Shown: piece after piece, positions 8,290 through 16,289 of the stretch
Layout: each line of letters opens with the position of its first letter
How positions within the stretch are numbered: position 1 is the stretch's first letter
DNA from: an uncultured Holophaga sp.
GTDB taxonomy: Bacteria > Acidobacteriota > Holophagae > Holophagales > Holophagaceae
Assembly: GCF_963677305.1 (NCBI RefSeq)
Contig: NZ_OY781925.1
Span: 3,066,783-3,130,782 of the forward strand
DNA length: 64,000 nt
Reading direction: 5' to 3'
The notes under the pieces: model-generated
Databases searched by the model: none
What the model saw: only the letters and a program-made list of their open reading frames with translations
What the model was told of the DNA's origin: nothing
Made by a program: the position numbers and the translations under genes

Positions 8290-9417
8290 TCACCCAGCCT
8301 TCACGAACCCCATCAACTCGGCCACCTTCGCCTGCGCCAGGTGCTGGTCCTTGGGCCGCTGGACGATGTAACCCATGGTCGTCTCCGGATCCTCGTGGCC
8401 CATCATCTGCTGGATCTGGGAGAGCGGGGTCCCCGCCTCGAAGTGGGTGGTGGCAAAGCTGGCCCGGAGCCGGTGGGGATGCAGGCCGAGGACGCCCACC
8501 AGCTCCGCGGACCGCTGGCAGTTCTTCCGGGTGAAGCCCTCCTTGTGGGGCTGCCCATCCTTGTCGGCCAGGATCAGCCCGGTCGGCAGGGCCGCGGTCG
8601 GCCCCAGGACCCTGTCCAGGTGCTCCAGCAGCCATTCGGGCACGGCGATCTCCCGCACCCCCCGATTCTTGCCCGGGGCCTGGTAGACCATGCGGCGCCG
8701 GTCCAGCCGCTCCCACCTGGCGTCCAGAGCCTCGTTCTCCCGGAGGCCCAGGCCGATCATCAGGCGCATGGCCGTGGCTGAGTGCGGGAAGGCCCAGACC
8801 TTCCGGCTGTGCCCCTGATCGGCATTGGCCAGGAAACCCTGCACCAGCTCGGGCCACACCACCGGTCGGATCTCCTCCTGGGGCTTGAGGGGCGGCAGCT
8901 TGAACGGCACCGCCTCGAGGTGCCCCCGGCGCACCGCCCACCCCAGGACGCTGCGGAGGTGCTGCACCACCTTGTTGGCCCCGCCCAGGGTGTGGGTCAG
9001 GGTCCACTCCCCCTCCTGCCCCGGGCGCCTGCAAGTCCCGGTGGTCCCCAGGTAGTGGGTCCGGGCATCCTCCACGGCCCGGGTGGTGATCTGATCGATG
9101 GGCAGCTCCAGCAGCTCCTGCAGGTGAAGGCGGACCGCATCCCTGACGTTCCGGATGTGCCGATCCGTGGCGGCCCCGGCCTGGGCAGTGGTCCACTCGT
9201 CCAGGACCGCCCGGAGGGTGGGAGCAGTCTTCCCCCTGCCCTCCACCGCGATCCCGGCCGCCTCCATGGCCAGGTCATCCCGGAACTTGCGCAGCCAAGC
9301 CTTGGCGGCGTCCAGCGTCTCGCAGCCCGTGGAGCCGTGGTGAGACACTCCCTGGAAGCTGAACTTGTAGTGATAGACCCGGCCCACCTTGGCCAGGCCG
9401 TTCTTGAACTTGGGCAT
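8290..9417 (-). CDS. int: Tyrosine-family phage integrase
   Basis: A 375-residue site-specific recombinase that would integrate and excise the prophage at tRNA-Gly. The C-terminal catalytic domain shows HPHRLRASFATTHFE (H-x-x-R), QQMMGHEDPETTMGYI with the GH and the nucleophilic Tyr in GY, and an earlier Arg in LRENEALDARWE. The N-terminal half contains an arm-binding-like region (SFQGVSHHGSTGCETLDAAKAWL). The ATG at 9417 is preceded by CTTGGAGT. The gene lies 0.9 kb from attL, as is usual for tRNA-integrating phages. Confidence 0.92.
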   Translation of the reverse strand: MPKFKNGLAKVGRVYHYKFSFQGVSHHGSTGCETLDAAKAWLRKFRDDLAMEAAGIAVEGRGKTAPTLRAVLDEWTTAQAGAATDRHIRNVRDAVRLHLQELLELPIDQITTRAVEDARTHYLGTTGTCRRPGQEGEWTLTHTLGGANKVVQHLRSVLGWAVRRGHLEAVPFKLPPLKPQEEIRPVVWPELVQGFLANADQGHSRKVWAFPHSATAMRLMIGLGLRENEALDARWERLDRRRMVYQAPGKNRGVREIAVPEWLLEHLDRVLGPTAALPTGLILADKDGQPHKEGFTRKNCQRSAELVGVLGLHPHRLRASFATTHFEAGTPLSQIQQMMGHEDPETTMGYIVQRPKDQHLAQAKVAELMGFVKAG

Positions 9418-9807
9418 GGGAACTCCAAGGGAATCCAGCGACTCTCAGCACGGGGCAAACAGAAAGATCGCCTCCAGAGACGAGTCTCTGTTTGGTGGTT
9501 ATGTCAGATCGATTACTGGGGTAGCATGGGCTTGGGATCGTGAAGCGCATCGTAAGGAGCGCCCTGCGACACGGTATTTTCAGCATGGCTGAACAACCCG
9601 GACCCCGGACCTGCACCCGGCACGATTCCAATGTTCACGAAGGCGACGCTCAACCAAAGGTTGGATGTCGCCCAACAACATTCACCCAAGGCAAAACAAC
9701 ACTTGGCGCATAAATTCAGCCAATCACAGCAACAATAAGCCAGAACACACCCCGAAGACATGCGAACCCGATTCTCCATCTGGGATTACCCCAAAAGGAG
9801 AGCCAAG
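9418..9807. other. Gene-free interval upstream of int, with TTCAGC inverted repeat
   Basis: About 390 bases separate int from the rightward AT-rich gene. The only clear structure is the perfect inverted repeat TTCAGC-ATG-GCTGAA at 9579-9593, the same hexamer as in the array after int. The second half becomes AT-rich, as does the following gene, and should hold its promoter; I cannot fix -35/-10 boxes with confidence. Confidence 0.45.
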
Positions 9808-10332
9808 ATGGCCGACTACACCCAAGAGCAACTAGAAATGGGTCAAAAGTTTGCAGCAATGAGCGAAGACGATCTTGTTGCAGAACTCGAAAAGCATTTT
9901 GAAAGCGAAGATGAATTTTTAAACGAATCAAACAAATCAACATTTAGCGCATCATCATGCGATGAAATGTCATTTAACGATGTCAAATCAAGAATTAAAA
10001 TCAAAGTAGATAACGAGTTAAAAAAATGGAATGAAGATGCATATGATTTTTTCTGCACAGCAGACGATAAGAAAACCATATTTGAGACATGGCTCAGCAA
10101 CACCGGCATGACAGACGCCACCCTGATTGCATCCATCACAGCAGCCCTAATGGCAGCTGTTGGTGTGAATGCCGTCATCGGCGGAATTGCAGCGGCCATT
10201 TTAGTAAAAAAGGTATTCCCCCAGCGGGTTCAAGCGGGATGCAACATATGGGGGAAACACCTGGGCAAAATCTCTGGTTCCTCAACTAAGTCAAGTGACC
10301 CCACAGTCGTGGGTGAACCAGCTGTCAGCTAG
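9808..10332 (+). CDS. AT-rich prophage cargo gene, acidic protein with C-terminal membrane hairpin
   Basis: A 174-residue protein of unknown family. Residues 1-95 are acidic and helical (for example EDDLVAELEKHFESEDEF). Residues about 105-145 hold two hydrophobic stretches, TLIASITAALMAAVGV and AVIGGIAAAILVKKVF, suggesting a membrane hairpin or a channel-like insertion. The ATG at 9808 follows AAAAGGAGAG. Base composition is clearly lower in GC than every neighbour, a sign of separate origin. It stands alone on the plus strand between int and the leftward recombination operon, as lysogenic-conversion or exclusion genes often do. Function unknown. Confidence 0.65.
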   Translation: MADYTQEQLEMGQKFAAMSEDDLVAELEKHFESEDEFLNESNKSTFSASSCDEMSFNDVKSRIKIKVDNELKKWNEDAYDFFCTADDKKTIFETWLSNTGMTDATLIASITAALMAAVGVNAVIGGIAAAILVKKVFPQRVQAGCNIWGKHLGKISGSSTKSSDPTVVGEPAVS

Positions 10333-10336
10333 TCCC

Positions 10337-10525
10337 TTACCCGTGGCGACAGAACACCGCCACTGCGATCAAGGCCAGCGCGGCCACCAGGGCCCGTAGA
10401 ACGGGGAGGGCTGACTTCATCACACGGCCCTCCCCAGCACGTTGAAGCAGGTCGCGGATGTCGATGAAGAGGATGCGAGGCAGGCCGAACAGCCGCGCCT
10501 GCCGACGGTCAACGGGGACGTTCAT
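10337..10525 (-). CDS. Small protein with C-terminal transmembrane segment
   Basis: A 62-residue protein with a basic N-terminal part and a hydrophobic tail (ALVAALALIAVAVF) near the C terminus. Its ATG overlaps the stop of the upstream HTH gene (ATGA), which argues for translational coupling. No family recognised. Confidence 0.5.
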   Translation of the reverse strand: MNVPVDRRQARLFGLPRILFIDIRDLLQRAGEGRVMKSALPVLRALVAALALIAVAVFCRHG

Positions 10526-10818
10526 CAGCTGGCCTTCTGCTTCTTCTGCTCGGTCCAGTAGGCCGCTGGGTCGTAGAACCAGCGGAGGATGTGGGAGCGC
10601 AGAAACATGCGGAACGAGGTATTGCCGGTGCGTGGCCCTGTACCAGGGCGGGTCAGGAAGGGCATGGGATTCACCCTGAGCGCCATCCACTTGTAGAGGG
10701 TCCGGCGGCTTGGCGTCACCAGCTGGCCCTCCTTGCCCCGGGGCATGACCTCGGCCAGCACGAGAGCAGCCTGGTCAAGGGTGAGCCGAGGCTCGAGAGC
10801 GTCTTCGGGGATATGCAT
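10525..10818 (-). CDS. Small HTH protein, candidate excisionase/Cox-like
   Basis: A 97-residue protein with a helix-turn-helix-like core: TLDQAALVLAEVM, then TPSRRTLYKWMALRVNPMPFL and FRMFLRSHILRW. The 'S-x-R-T-L-Y-K-W ... N-P-M-P-F-L' pattern resembles AlpA/excisionase-type winged HTH proteins. It is the penultimate gene of the leftward operon that runs from 13737 toward int, a place where xis genes occur. Assignment is inference from pattern and position. Confidence 0.5.
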   Translation of the reverse strand: MHIPEDALEPRLTLDQAALVLAEVMPRGKEGQLVTPSRRTLYKWMALRVNPMPFLTRPGTGPRTGNTSFRMFLRSHILRWFYDPAAYWTEQKKQKAS

Positions 10819-10877
10819 TGGATTCTCCAGGGAGAAGGGGGGCCGCCGTCGCCGACGGCCCCCGGGTGGAGGTGGAA

Positions 10878-11771
10878 CTACTCGCCGTCAGGGGGCAGCA
10901 AGCGGGCGACATCCTCCCCGAGATCACGGAGGACCAGCTTGTCGTCGCCCACTCCCCGGCGAGGCCGCCACTTGTCCTGGAAGACCGGCCAACCCTGCTC
11001 GAGGCCAGCATCCTGGAAGGCGCTGTAGGCCTGCTCCATCAGGGTGTCGAACTGCTCCAGGCTCGGAATGGGCCAGGTGGTGGTCGGCATGCCCGGAGTG
11101 CGGCCGGCGGACGGGGTGATGTCCCGGGCCCGGGTCTGGACGGTCACGACCTCGCCAGTCTCCATGTCGATGACCGGCTCCTGGATGTCCTCAATGTCCT
11201 CGCTGGTGGGGAGCCCCATGGAGAGCTCCGGGGCTACGGTGTCGATGAACCAGGAGGCCGAGCGATAGCGCAGCATCTGCTCAGGCATGGTCTGCCACTT
11301 GGAGCCGCCCTTCGCGTACCAGCCCTCCTTCTTGGCGAGACCGATGGTGACCAGGGGCCCCTGCAGCTGCTCCCCGGTGGCCTTCTCAATGGCGACAGCC
11401 CGGCAGCCCCACTCGTCGCTGCCCTCCTGGCCCGTGAACTCATACCGGATCGGACTGAAGCGCCCGCACTTGTTGAAGGTGGCGATCTTGAACTTGGCCG
11501 ACCAGCCGGGGCGACCCTGCACGATGTACAGGTTCTGCATCACCATCAGGGGCGAAGCATTGATCCGGGCCGCCAGGTCCAGGGCGATGGCGCAGGAGGC
11601 GACCCCCTTCTCCCCCTGATACTCCTTGGGGACGAGGATGGAGGCAGAGAACATGGTGGCGGCCCGCTGGAGGCTGCGGAAACCCTCCAGGGTGTCGAAG
11701 CCCAGGCGGATCTCCTGGACAGCGCCGGACGTGGCAGGGGTGGCAAGGGCTGTGGTGGTGTCGGCGCTCAT
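10878..11771 (-). CDS. RecT-like single-strand annealing protein
   Basis: A 297-residue protein. Features shared with phage RecT-type annealing proteins are an early SILVPKEYQG segment, LDLAARINASPLMVMQNLYIVQGRPGW, and the downstream GSKWQTMPEQMLRYRSASWFIDTVAP. Such proteins anneal ssDNA during phage recombination and replication. The C terminus (about 205-297) is variable. Its start overlaps the stop of the coiled-coil gene (11771), so they form one leftward operon. No partner exonuclease of the RecE or YqaJ kind is recognisable; the 304-residue protein two genes upstream is the only candidate partner of unknown fold. Confidence 0.65.
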   Translation of the reverse strand: MSADTTTALATPATSGAVQEIRLGFDTLEGFRSLQRAATMFSASILVPKEYQGEKGVASCAIALDLAARINASPLMVMQNLYIVQGRPGWSAKFKIATFNKCGRFSPIRYEFTGQEGSDEWGCRAVAIEKATGEQLQGPLVTIGLAKKEGWYAKGGSKWQTMPEQMLRYRSASWFIDTVAPELSMGLPTSEDIEDIQEPVIDMETGEVVTVQTRARDITPSAGRTPGMPTTTWPIPSLEQFDTLMEQAYSAFQDAGLEQGWPVFQDKWRPRRGVGDDKLVLRDLGEDVARLLPPDGE

Positions 11772-12571
11772 CAGCGTCCTCCGATGGATTCGACGGCGAA
11801 GAACCGCACGCCGGGGATGGATGCCAGCTCCTTCTGTTCGCGGGCGATCTGCCCCAGGAGCTGCAGGTCAGGGATCAGGTATTCACGGGGGATGAGGTCG
11901 GCATCGACCACCTCCGCCTTCCAGGCCTTGCGGAAGGAAGTCCCGGCGGCCGTCGCCTTCACGGGAGCGATGACCGGGACAACCTGGTCAACCGTGGCCG
12001 CCTCGCGGTAGGCGTCCTTCACGTTCTCCACGGCAGCCTGCGCCTCACGGTCGGCAGCAGCAGCCTTCTCCTGAGCCAAGAAGGCGGCCACAGGATTGGT
12101 GGCCTGCTCGGCATCCTTCCGCGCCTCTGCCTCCCGCTGGCGGATCTCCTCGAGGCGGCGCTCTTCCTCCCGGGCCCGTTGCCGGGCTTCGGCCTCCAGG
12201 CGTTCCCGCTCCCGGCGAGCCGCCTCTTCCGCCTCACGGCGCTGCCGCTCCTCCTCCCGCTTGAAGGCCAGCATCGGAGCCTCGATCACCTTCAAGACCT
12301 GCTCCAGCTGCTCGCTGATGCCCTTGTAGTCGGCATTGATGATCTTGACGGTCTGGTTCAGGGGATCGACCCGCTTGCGGCGCTCGACATCGACCTCCTT
12401 GATCTTGGCCTTGATAGAAGAGAAGAAGAGTCCAGCAGTGCGGTACTCGTCGGGAGTGGTGACCCGGACGCTCCGGGCCTGCTCCAGGAGGGTGGAGGTC
12501 TCGGACTTCAGAGCCTCCGCGGTAGGATCCTGCTCGGGGAGCTGCAGGGCAGCGGTTCCGTCGAAGCTCAT
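11771..12571 (-). CDS. Coiled-coil protein of the recombination operon
   Basis: A 266-residue protein. Residues about 20-110 are helical (EALKSETSTLLEQARSV, AKIKEVDVERRKRVDPLNQTVK). About 110-175 is a highly charged coiled coil rich in Arg/Glu, and the last 60 residues form a compact domain (FRKAWKAEVVDADLIPREYLIPD). Proteins of this layout frequently neighbour RecT-type genes in prophages, but their role is not established. The start ATG is at 12571, 3 bases after the preceding stop. Confidence 0.7.
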   Translation of the reverse strand: MSFDGTAALQLPEQDPTAEALKSETSTLLEQARSVRVTTPDEYRTAGLFFSSIKAKIKEVDVERRKRVDPLNQTVKIINADYKGISEQLEQVLKVIEAPMLAFKREEERQRREAEEAARRERERLEAEARQRAREEERRLEEIRQREAEARKDAEQATNPVAAFLAQEKAAAADREAQAAVENVKDAYREAATVDQVVPVIAPVKATAAGTSFRKAWKAEVVDADLIPREYLIPDLQLLGQIAREQKELASIPGVRFFAVESIGGR

Positions 12572-12574
12572 GGT

Positions 12575-13489
12575 TCACTCCTCTCCGGCCGCACGGTCGA
12601 GCGGCGTGATGTTGGCGGCGTCAGCCTGTGCCAGCGCCTGGTCGTCGTCGTATGCCTGGATCTCCGCATCCGTGGGGATGCCCCAGGAGGTGGGGATGCG
12701 GTAGTTGGTGGCGAAGGAAAGGCGCCGGAAAGCGTCCTTGGGGTCGGCCTCGATAGCCTTGTCCCAAGCGGCCCGGGCCTTGACCCAGTCCTTGAGCTTC
12801 AGCCCGTCCGCCTTGCCGTCTTCCTCCAGGGTCTCGAAGAGGTCACGGAAGGCCTCGGCCCGCTCCTCCTCGCTCCACATGTCGAACTCGTCATTGGACT
12901 CCACCTCGACATCGATGGCGCCCTCGTCCAGCTGAGGCGTGAAGCCAAGGGCCGGGAGAGTCGCCTGGGCCTCAGCCTCAGGACTGGGCTCGCCATCCTC
13001 ATCAATGAGACGGGGCCCGGGTTCCGGCTTGGGTGCGGGCTGGCCGGCAGGGGTCACCGCGGTCTTCACGCCGGGACGCTCCAGCTTCTTGGCGATGTCC
13101 CGCAGATCCTCCATGACCGGCTTCACCAGGTCGAAGGCCTCCTCCCAGGCGCCCAGGTCGAGGTCATGCTCATCGATCACGCTCAGGGCATGGCGCAGCC
13201 CGGTCTTCACGTTGGCGGCCGTCGCCTCGAGGAAGGCATCGCTCCTCCCCTCGGCAGCCTTGAGACGCCCCTTGGTGTGCAGCCCCAGCTCCAGGATCTT
13301 GGTGCCGGTCACGATGAGGCCCTGGAGGGTGTCGCTGTTGCGCAGGTCCTTGTCGAGGAAGTCCTGCAGGTCATTGATGTAGTGGACGCAGCGGGCAGCG
13401 CAGCTATCCGCGATGGTGGCCCGGCGGGTCTCCTCCTGGGTGACCTTGGGGTCGGCCTGGAGGGCGGGAAGATCGTAGTTGAAGGTCAT
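12575..13489 (-). CDS. Phage protein of unknown function, acidic C-terminal half
   Basis: A 304-residue protein with a helical N-terminal half (YINDLQDFLDKDLRNSD, LRHALSVIDEHDLDLGAWEEAFDLVKPVMEDLRDIAKKLERPG), a Pro/Glu-rich linker, and an acidic C-terminal half. Start ATG 13489; it overlaps the preceding gene by 4 bases. No catalytic motif found. Its place directly upstream of the coiled-coil and RecT-like genes suggests a part in recombination, but nothing in the sequence proves it. Confidence 0.65.
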   Translation of the reverse strand: MTFNYDLPALQADPKVTQEETRRATIADSCAARCVHYINDLQDFLDKDLRNSDTLQGLIVTGTKILELGLHTKGRLKAAEGRSDAFLEATAANVKTGLRHALSVIDEHDLDLGAWEEAFDLVKPVMEDLRDIAKKLERPGVKTAVTPAGQPAPKPEPGPRLIDEDGEPSPEAEAQATLPALGFTPQLDEGAIDVEVESNDEFDMWSEEERAEAFRDLFETLEEDGKADGLKLKDWVKARAAWDKAIEADPKDAFRRLSFATNYRIPTSWGIPTDAEIQAYDDDQALAQADAANITPLDRAAGEE

Positions 13490-13737
13490 GCCGAGATCCT
13501 CCGGCCAAGGGCGTTCTCGATCTCGAGGCGGGAGATGCGGCGGTTCGGGAACTCGAACTCGCCCCGGGCCTCGACAGCCTTCTGGGAGCAGAGGGCGATC
13601 TCATCGCCGATCTGCTGGGCCCGCTCGAAGGCCATGGGGTTGCGGAAGTCGAGGCCGCAGAGCTGCAGCGCCAAGCCATGAATGGTCTGGGCGGCAGCGG
13701 CTTCCTCGGGAAGCGGGTGTGAGGTAGGGTTTGACAT
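13486..13737 (-). CDS. Small helical protein, first gene of leftward operon
   Basis: An 83-residue soluble protein with no recognised family (LPEEAAAAQTIHGLALQLCGLDFRNPMAFERAQQIGDEIA). It ends in the start of the next gene (4-base overlap) and begins at 13737 after CCTAGGAGAA, a good ribosome site. As first gene it follows the divergent regulatory region at 13738-13861. Confidence 0.6.
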   Translation of the reverse strand: MSNPTSHPLPEEAAAAQTIHGLALQLCGLDFRNPMAFERAQQIGDEIALCSQKAVEARGEFEFPNRRISRLEIENALGRRISA

Positions 13738-13861
13738 AGACGTTCTCCTAGGCGCCCGGAAGCGCGGGTTGACGTGCCGCCCTGACCTGCCCGTCAGGGC
13801 GTTGTTGTTGAAAGGCGGGGCCTATGATGGAGGGTGCGAATCAACCAATCAGGGAGGCCCT
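13738..13861. promoter_or_regulatory. Divergent control region between recombination operon and SieB-like gene
   Basis: This is the only gap between the leftward recombination operon and the rightward sieB-like gene, so it must hold both promoters. It contains a perfect 8-bp inverted repeat, GCCCTGAC (13779-13786) and GTCAGGGC (13793-13800), suited to an operator. For the rightward gene a TATGAT hexamer at 13823-13828 is a possible -10, with TTGTTG at 13802 as a short-spaced -35. The box assignments are tentative. Confidence 0.45.
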
Positions 13862-14296
13862 ATGGGGGAGTTGCTGAAGTGGCTGTCAGGCCTTTTGACC
13901 GGGGGGGTTCTGCTCTGGATCGTGCAGCAGGGGTGGGGACGCCACTTGAAGCGAGTCGAGAGGAAGCAAAAGAAGGTCAACCTCATCACCTACCTCTGCG
14001 GGCTCCCAGATGAAATGAAGGCCGTCCTCCTTCAGCACCACATTAAGGGCGCCCACACCCTGAAGGGGAACCCTGGGGACTTGGCGACCGCAGAGCTCAT
14101 CCGGCAAGGCATTCTTCGACTTGGAGGAGCAGGAGGGGAATTCGCCTCCGTCAACTCCTACCTCAGCGTTCGGCCAGACATCTGGGAAGTCATGCGGAAC
14201 GATTGGGAACGGTCCGACGCTGCCTTTTTTCTGCGCGTCTTTGGCACCGAGGACTTGGCAAGCGAACACAATCAGGGCCCCTATGACCCCGCCTAA
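13862..14296 (+). CDS. SieB-like superinfection exclusion protein
   Basis: A 144-residue protein with one N-terminal membrane segment (LLKWLSGLLTGGVLLWIVQQGW) followed by a basic stretch and a soluble domain. The domain pattern (LITYLCGLPDEMKAVLLQHHI, ELIRQGIL, then SYLSVRPDIWEVMRND) resembles the C-terminal domain of SieB-family exclusion proteins, which abort infection by related phages. The ATG at 13862 follows GGGAGGCC. It is transcribed alone from the divergent region, as exclusion genes expressed in lysogens often are. Family call is from pattern only. Confidence 0.55.
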   Translation: MGELLKWLSGLLTGGVLLWIVQQGWGRHLKRVERKQKKVNLITYLCGLPDEMKAVLLQHHIKGAHTLKGNPGDLATAELIRQGILRLGGAGGEFASVNSYLSVRPDIWEVMRNDWERSDAAFFLRVFGTEDLASEHNQGPYDPA

Positions 14297-14313
14297 AATT
14301 GCTTCCGGAAAGG

Positions 14314-14448
14314 TCATGCGACCGCCCACCGGATGGCCTTGACCGTTATGGACAGAAGGATGAGCACGCAGGGGATCCCGACCACCAATCCCACGATAGT
14401 AATCAGCCAAGCCAGGGCCTTGGCCTGCTCGTCGTATTCGTGCCCCAT
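14314..14448 (-). CDS. Small membrane protein
   Basis: A 44-residue protein: a short hydrophilic start (MGHEYDEQAKALAW) and one long hydrophobic segment (LITIVGLVVGIPCVLILLS) with a basic end. The ATG at 14448 is preceded by ACGGAGGC at good spacing; a longer frame to 14532 adds residues without a ribosome site. It is convergent with the SieB-like gene. Function unknown. Confidence 0.5.
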   Translation of the reverse strand: MGHEYDEQAKALAWLITIVGLVVGIPCVLILLSITVKAIRWAVA

Positions 14449-14639
14449 CAGTGCCTCCGTGTGCCGCCCTGTGCATGAGCCGACCCGACCAGAGTATGTT
14501 CGCAGCGAATACACGTCAACCCCTCGCGTCACGAAAAATTTCTCCGCGGCAGCCTCCGGTCAACAACCCATTTCGCTGCACGAGGTTGTGCCGTGGTGTG
14601 CATGCCTGGTGCAGTGGTGGTGCTCCCGTGTATACCTTG

Positions 14640-14945
14640 ATGACCAGCCTCAAGTGGACCAAGATGAGTCCAGTGGTGGCACCTACCGTCACTCAAATGG
14701 AGTCCCCAATGTTCGCGGAGTTGGTCGCCCTGGGCTTTTCAAGCCTTACAGACCGGAACGTCCTTGCCCCTCAGCGGAGAACCAAGCTCCCTGAGTTAGG
14801 TTATGCCGTGTCGATTCCAACCCATGCGGCGGACCTCAACGACAGCCTTGTCCGGTTGCGAACCCAGGCTTGGAAGGCTGTGAATGCCTTGGAGCTTGAG
14901 GCGTTGGGCTCCAATCCGGATAAGCGGAACACCCCTCTTGGCTAA
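14640..14945 (+). CDS. Hypothetical protein upstream of the DUF2335 gene
   Basis: An open frame of about 101 codons (internal ATGs at 14664 and 14709 are also possible). The last 60 residues (LVALGFSSLTDRNVLAP onward) look like ordinary protein, and the stop overlaps a possible TTG start of the DUF2335 gene. No good ribosome site is seen, and no family is recognised. The stretch 14449-14639 before it holds nothing else I can support. Confidence 0.35.
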   Translation: MTSLKWTKMSPVVAPTVTQMESPMFAELVALGFSSLTDRNVLAPQRRTKLPELGYAVSIPTHAADLNDSLVRLRTQAWKAVNALELEALGSNPDKRNTPLG

Positions 14946-15015
14946 GGGGGAGAAGAGCAAGGTCCGGATCCCTGGAACCGCACCCCGGATTCAGCTGCCG
15001 ACTGGCCAGGCGGCC

Positions 15016-15450
15016 ATGCAGATCAAGCAGCATATGACCTTCCAGAGCCCTGTCCCTCCAGGGGAGGTCCTGGACAGACTCAGGCCACATATCCCCGAGG
15101 TTGGCGAGAGGTGGATGGCTCTGTTTGAGAGCAACGTGCACCACCAGCAGGAGCAGGAGCGGGAAGCCACCAGGATCAATGCAGAGTTGGGCAACAAGGC
15201 CCTGGACAATCAAGCCAAGGTAGCAGCACAAGATGGTGAAACGATTAAACGCGCTCAACGGATCGTTGGCGGTCTTTTCTTCGCCGGGTTTATCTTGTTC
15301 GGGTTCTTAATCTTTGCTGCTTACCGGCTCTTCATGAACGGGAAGCCGTGGCCTGGAGTCGCCTTCTCAGCATTCGCTGGGGTCCTCGGGCTCGCCTTTC
15401 GTAGCATTGTGGCGGGCTACCTCCAGAAGCCTCCAGCACCGAAGAAATAG
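15016..15450 (+). CDS. DUF2335 membrane protein
   Basis: A 144-residue protein. It shows the DUF2335 pattern: FQSPVPPGEVLDRLRPHIPEVGERWMALFE, then a helix HHQQEQEREATRINAE, and two hydrophobic segments (IVGGLFFAGFILFGFLIFAA, GVAFSAFAGVLGLAF) before a basic tail. The family is common in prophages and mobile DNA; its role is not established. ATG 15016 is used here; a TTG at 14938 overlapping the previous stop would add 26 residues. Confidence 0.75.
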   Translation: MQIKQHMTFQSPVPPGEVLDRLRPHIPEVGERWMALFESNVHHQQEQEREATRINAELGNKALDNQAKVAAQDGETIKRAQRIVGGLFFAGFILFGFLIFAAYRLFMNGKPWPGVAFSAFAGVLGLAFRSIVAGYLQKPPAPKK

Positions 15451-15514
15451 CCGCTGCGGGATCGAACATCTTAAGGACGTCCTCACAACGGCCTGCTCCA
15501 GCATCCATACAAAG

Positions 15515-15546
15515 AGACCATCTTGCCGACGTCAGCAAGATGGTCT
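15515..15546 (-). terminator. Terminator between convergent DUF2335 and DUF5131 genes
   Basis: A perfect 12-bp stem: AGACCATCTTGC (15515-15526) with GCAAGATGGTCT (15535-15546), 8-base loop. On the minus strand it is followed by CTTTG, so it probably ends the leftward DUF5131/TcmP transcript and may also stop the rightward one. Confidence 0.65.
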
Positions 15547-15563
15547 GCTCTGGCACCCCTATC

Positions 15564-16289
15564 CTACGCGGAGACTCCATGCACACGCGGCATGTCGTCC
15601 CAGGTGCGACCCTGCAGGAGGCGACCTGCCTTCTTCTTGAACACCCCTCCCCACTGCTTAAAGAAGAATGGGACATCCTGGTCAGCGCATTTGTCTTTGA
15701 TCTGCAGAACCCAAGACTCAGCCATCGGACGAGCTCCAGGACCACTCTCCCCGCCCACGATGACCCAGTTGATGCCGGAAAGATCCAGCGAAGGCAGGGG
15801 ACCCAGTAGAGGTTCGCAACTCAAGAATTTGATAGCGGCACCAGTCCCCGCGAGGTCCCGAGCCCGTGAAACATAGGCGTCCGACTCGATACTGACCCCC
15901 ATCCAGATGTTCGGGGCCCAGTCGAGTTGAGAAGCCAAGTCCGCGAGGCGCTCTGCGCGTTTGGTGAGGATCTGAAATGTGTGCCAGTGGGCTCGCCGCA
16001 TGATGTCAAAGATGGCCTTGATGTATTCGTCAGGCACTTGGTCGTGAAACAGGTCGCTCATCGAGTTCACAAAGATCATCTGGGGCTTGGGCCACCCAAG
16101 CGGGGCCTCCAATGCCTTCGGCTGAAGCGTCACCTCGAAACCATTCCGGTACTGCGGGGTCCCCATGCCTTGCAGGCGCTTCGCCATCCTCTCGGCATAA
16201 CAATGTTTACAACCAGGGCTAATCTTGGAGCAGCCTGTAATAGGATTCCACGTACTTTCCGTCCACTCAATTGCCGACACTTTGGACAT
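15564..16289 (-). CDS. DUF5131 (phage Gp37/Gp68 family) three-Cys-motif protein
   Basis: A 241-residue protein of the phage Gp37/Gp68 family. Near the N terminus it has IEWTESTWNPITGCSKISPGCKHCYAERMA in two parts: three Cys spaced C-x6-C-x2-C, reminiscent of radical-SAM iron-sulfur binding. Other family blocks are FVNSMSDLFHDQVP, FQILTKRAERL, GVSIES, FLSCEPLLGP, WVIVGGESGPGARPM and FFKQWGG. The ATG at 16289 has AAGGAAGG upstream (a GTG at 16298 is possible). It overlaps the stop of the TcmP gene by 23 bases, so the two are coupled. The family's reaction is unknown. Confidence 0.88.
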   Translation of the reverse strand: MSKVSAIEWTESTWNPITGCSKISPGCKHCYAERMAKRLQGMGTPQYRNGFEVTLQPKALEAPLGWPKPQMIFVNSMSDLFHDQVPDEYIKAIFDIMRRAHWHTFQILTKRAERLADLASQLDWAPNIWMGVSIESDAYVSRARDLAGTGAAIKFLSCEPLLGPLPSLDLSGINWVIVGGESGPGARPMAESWVLQIKDKCADQDVPFFFKQWGGVFKKKAGRLLQGRTWDDMPRVHGVSA

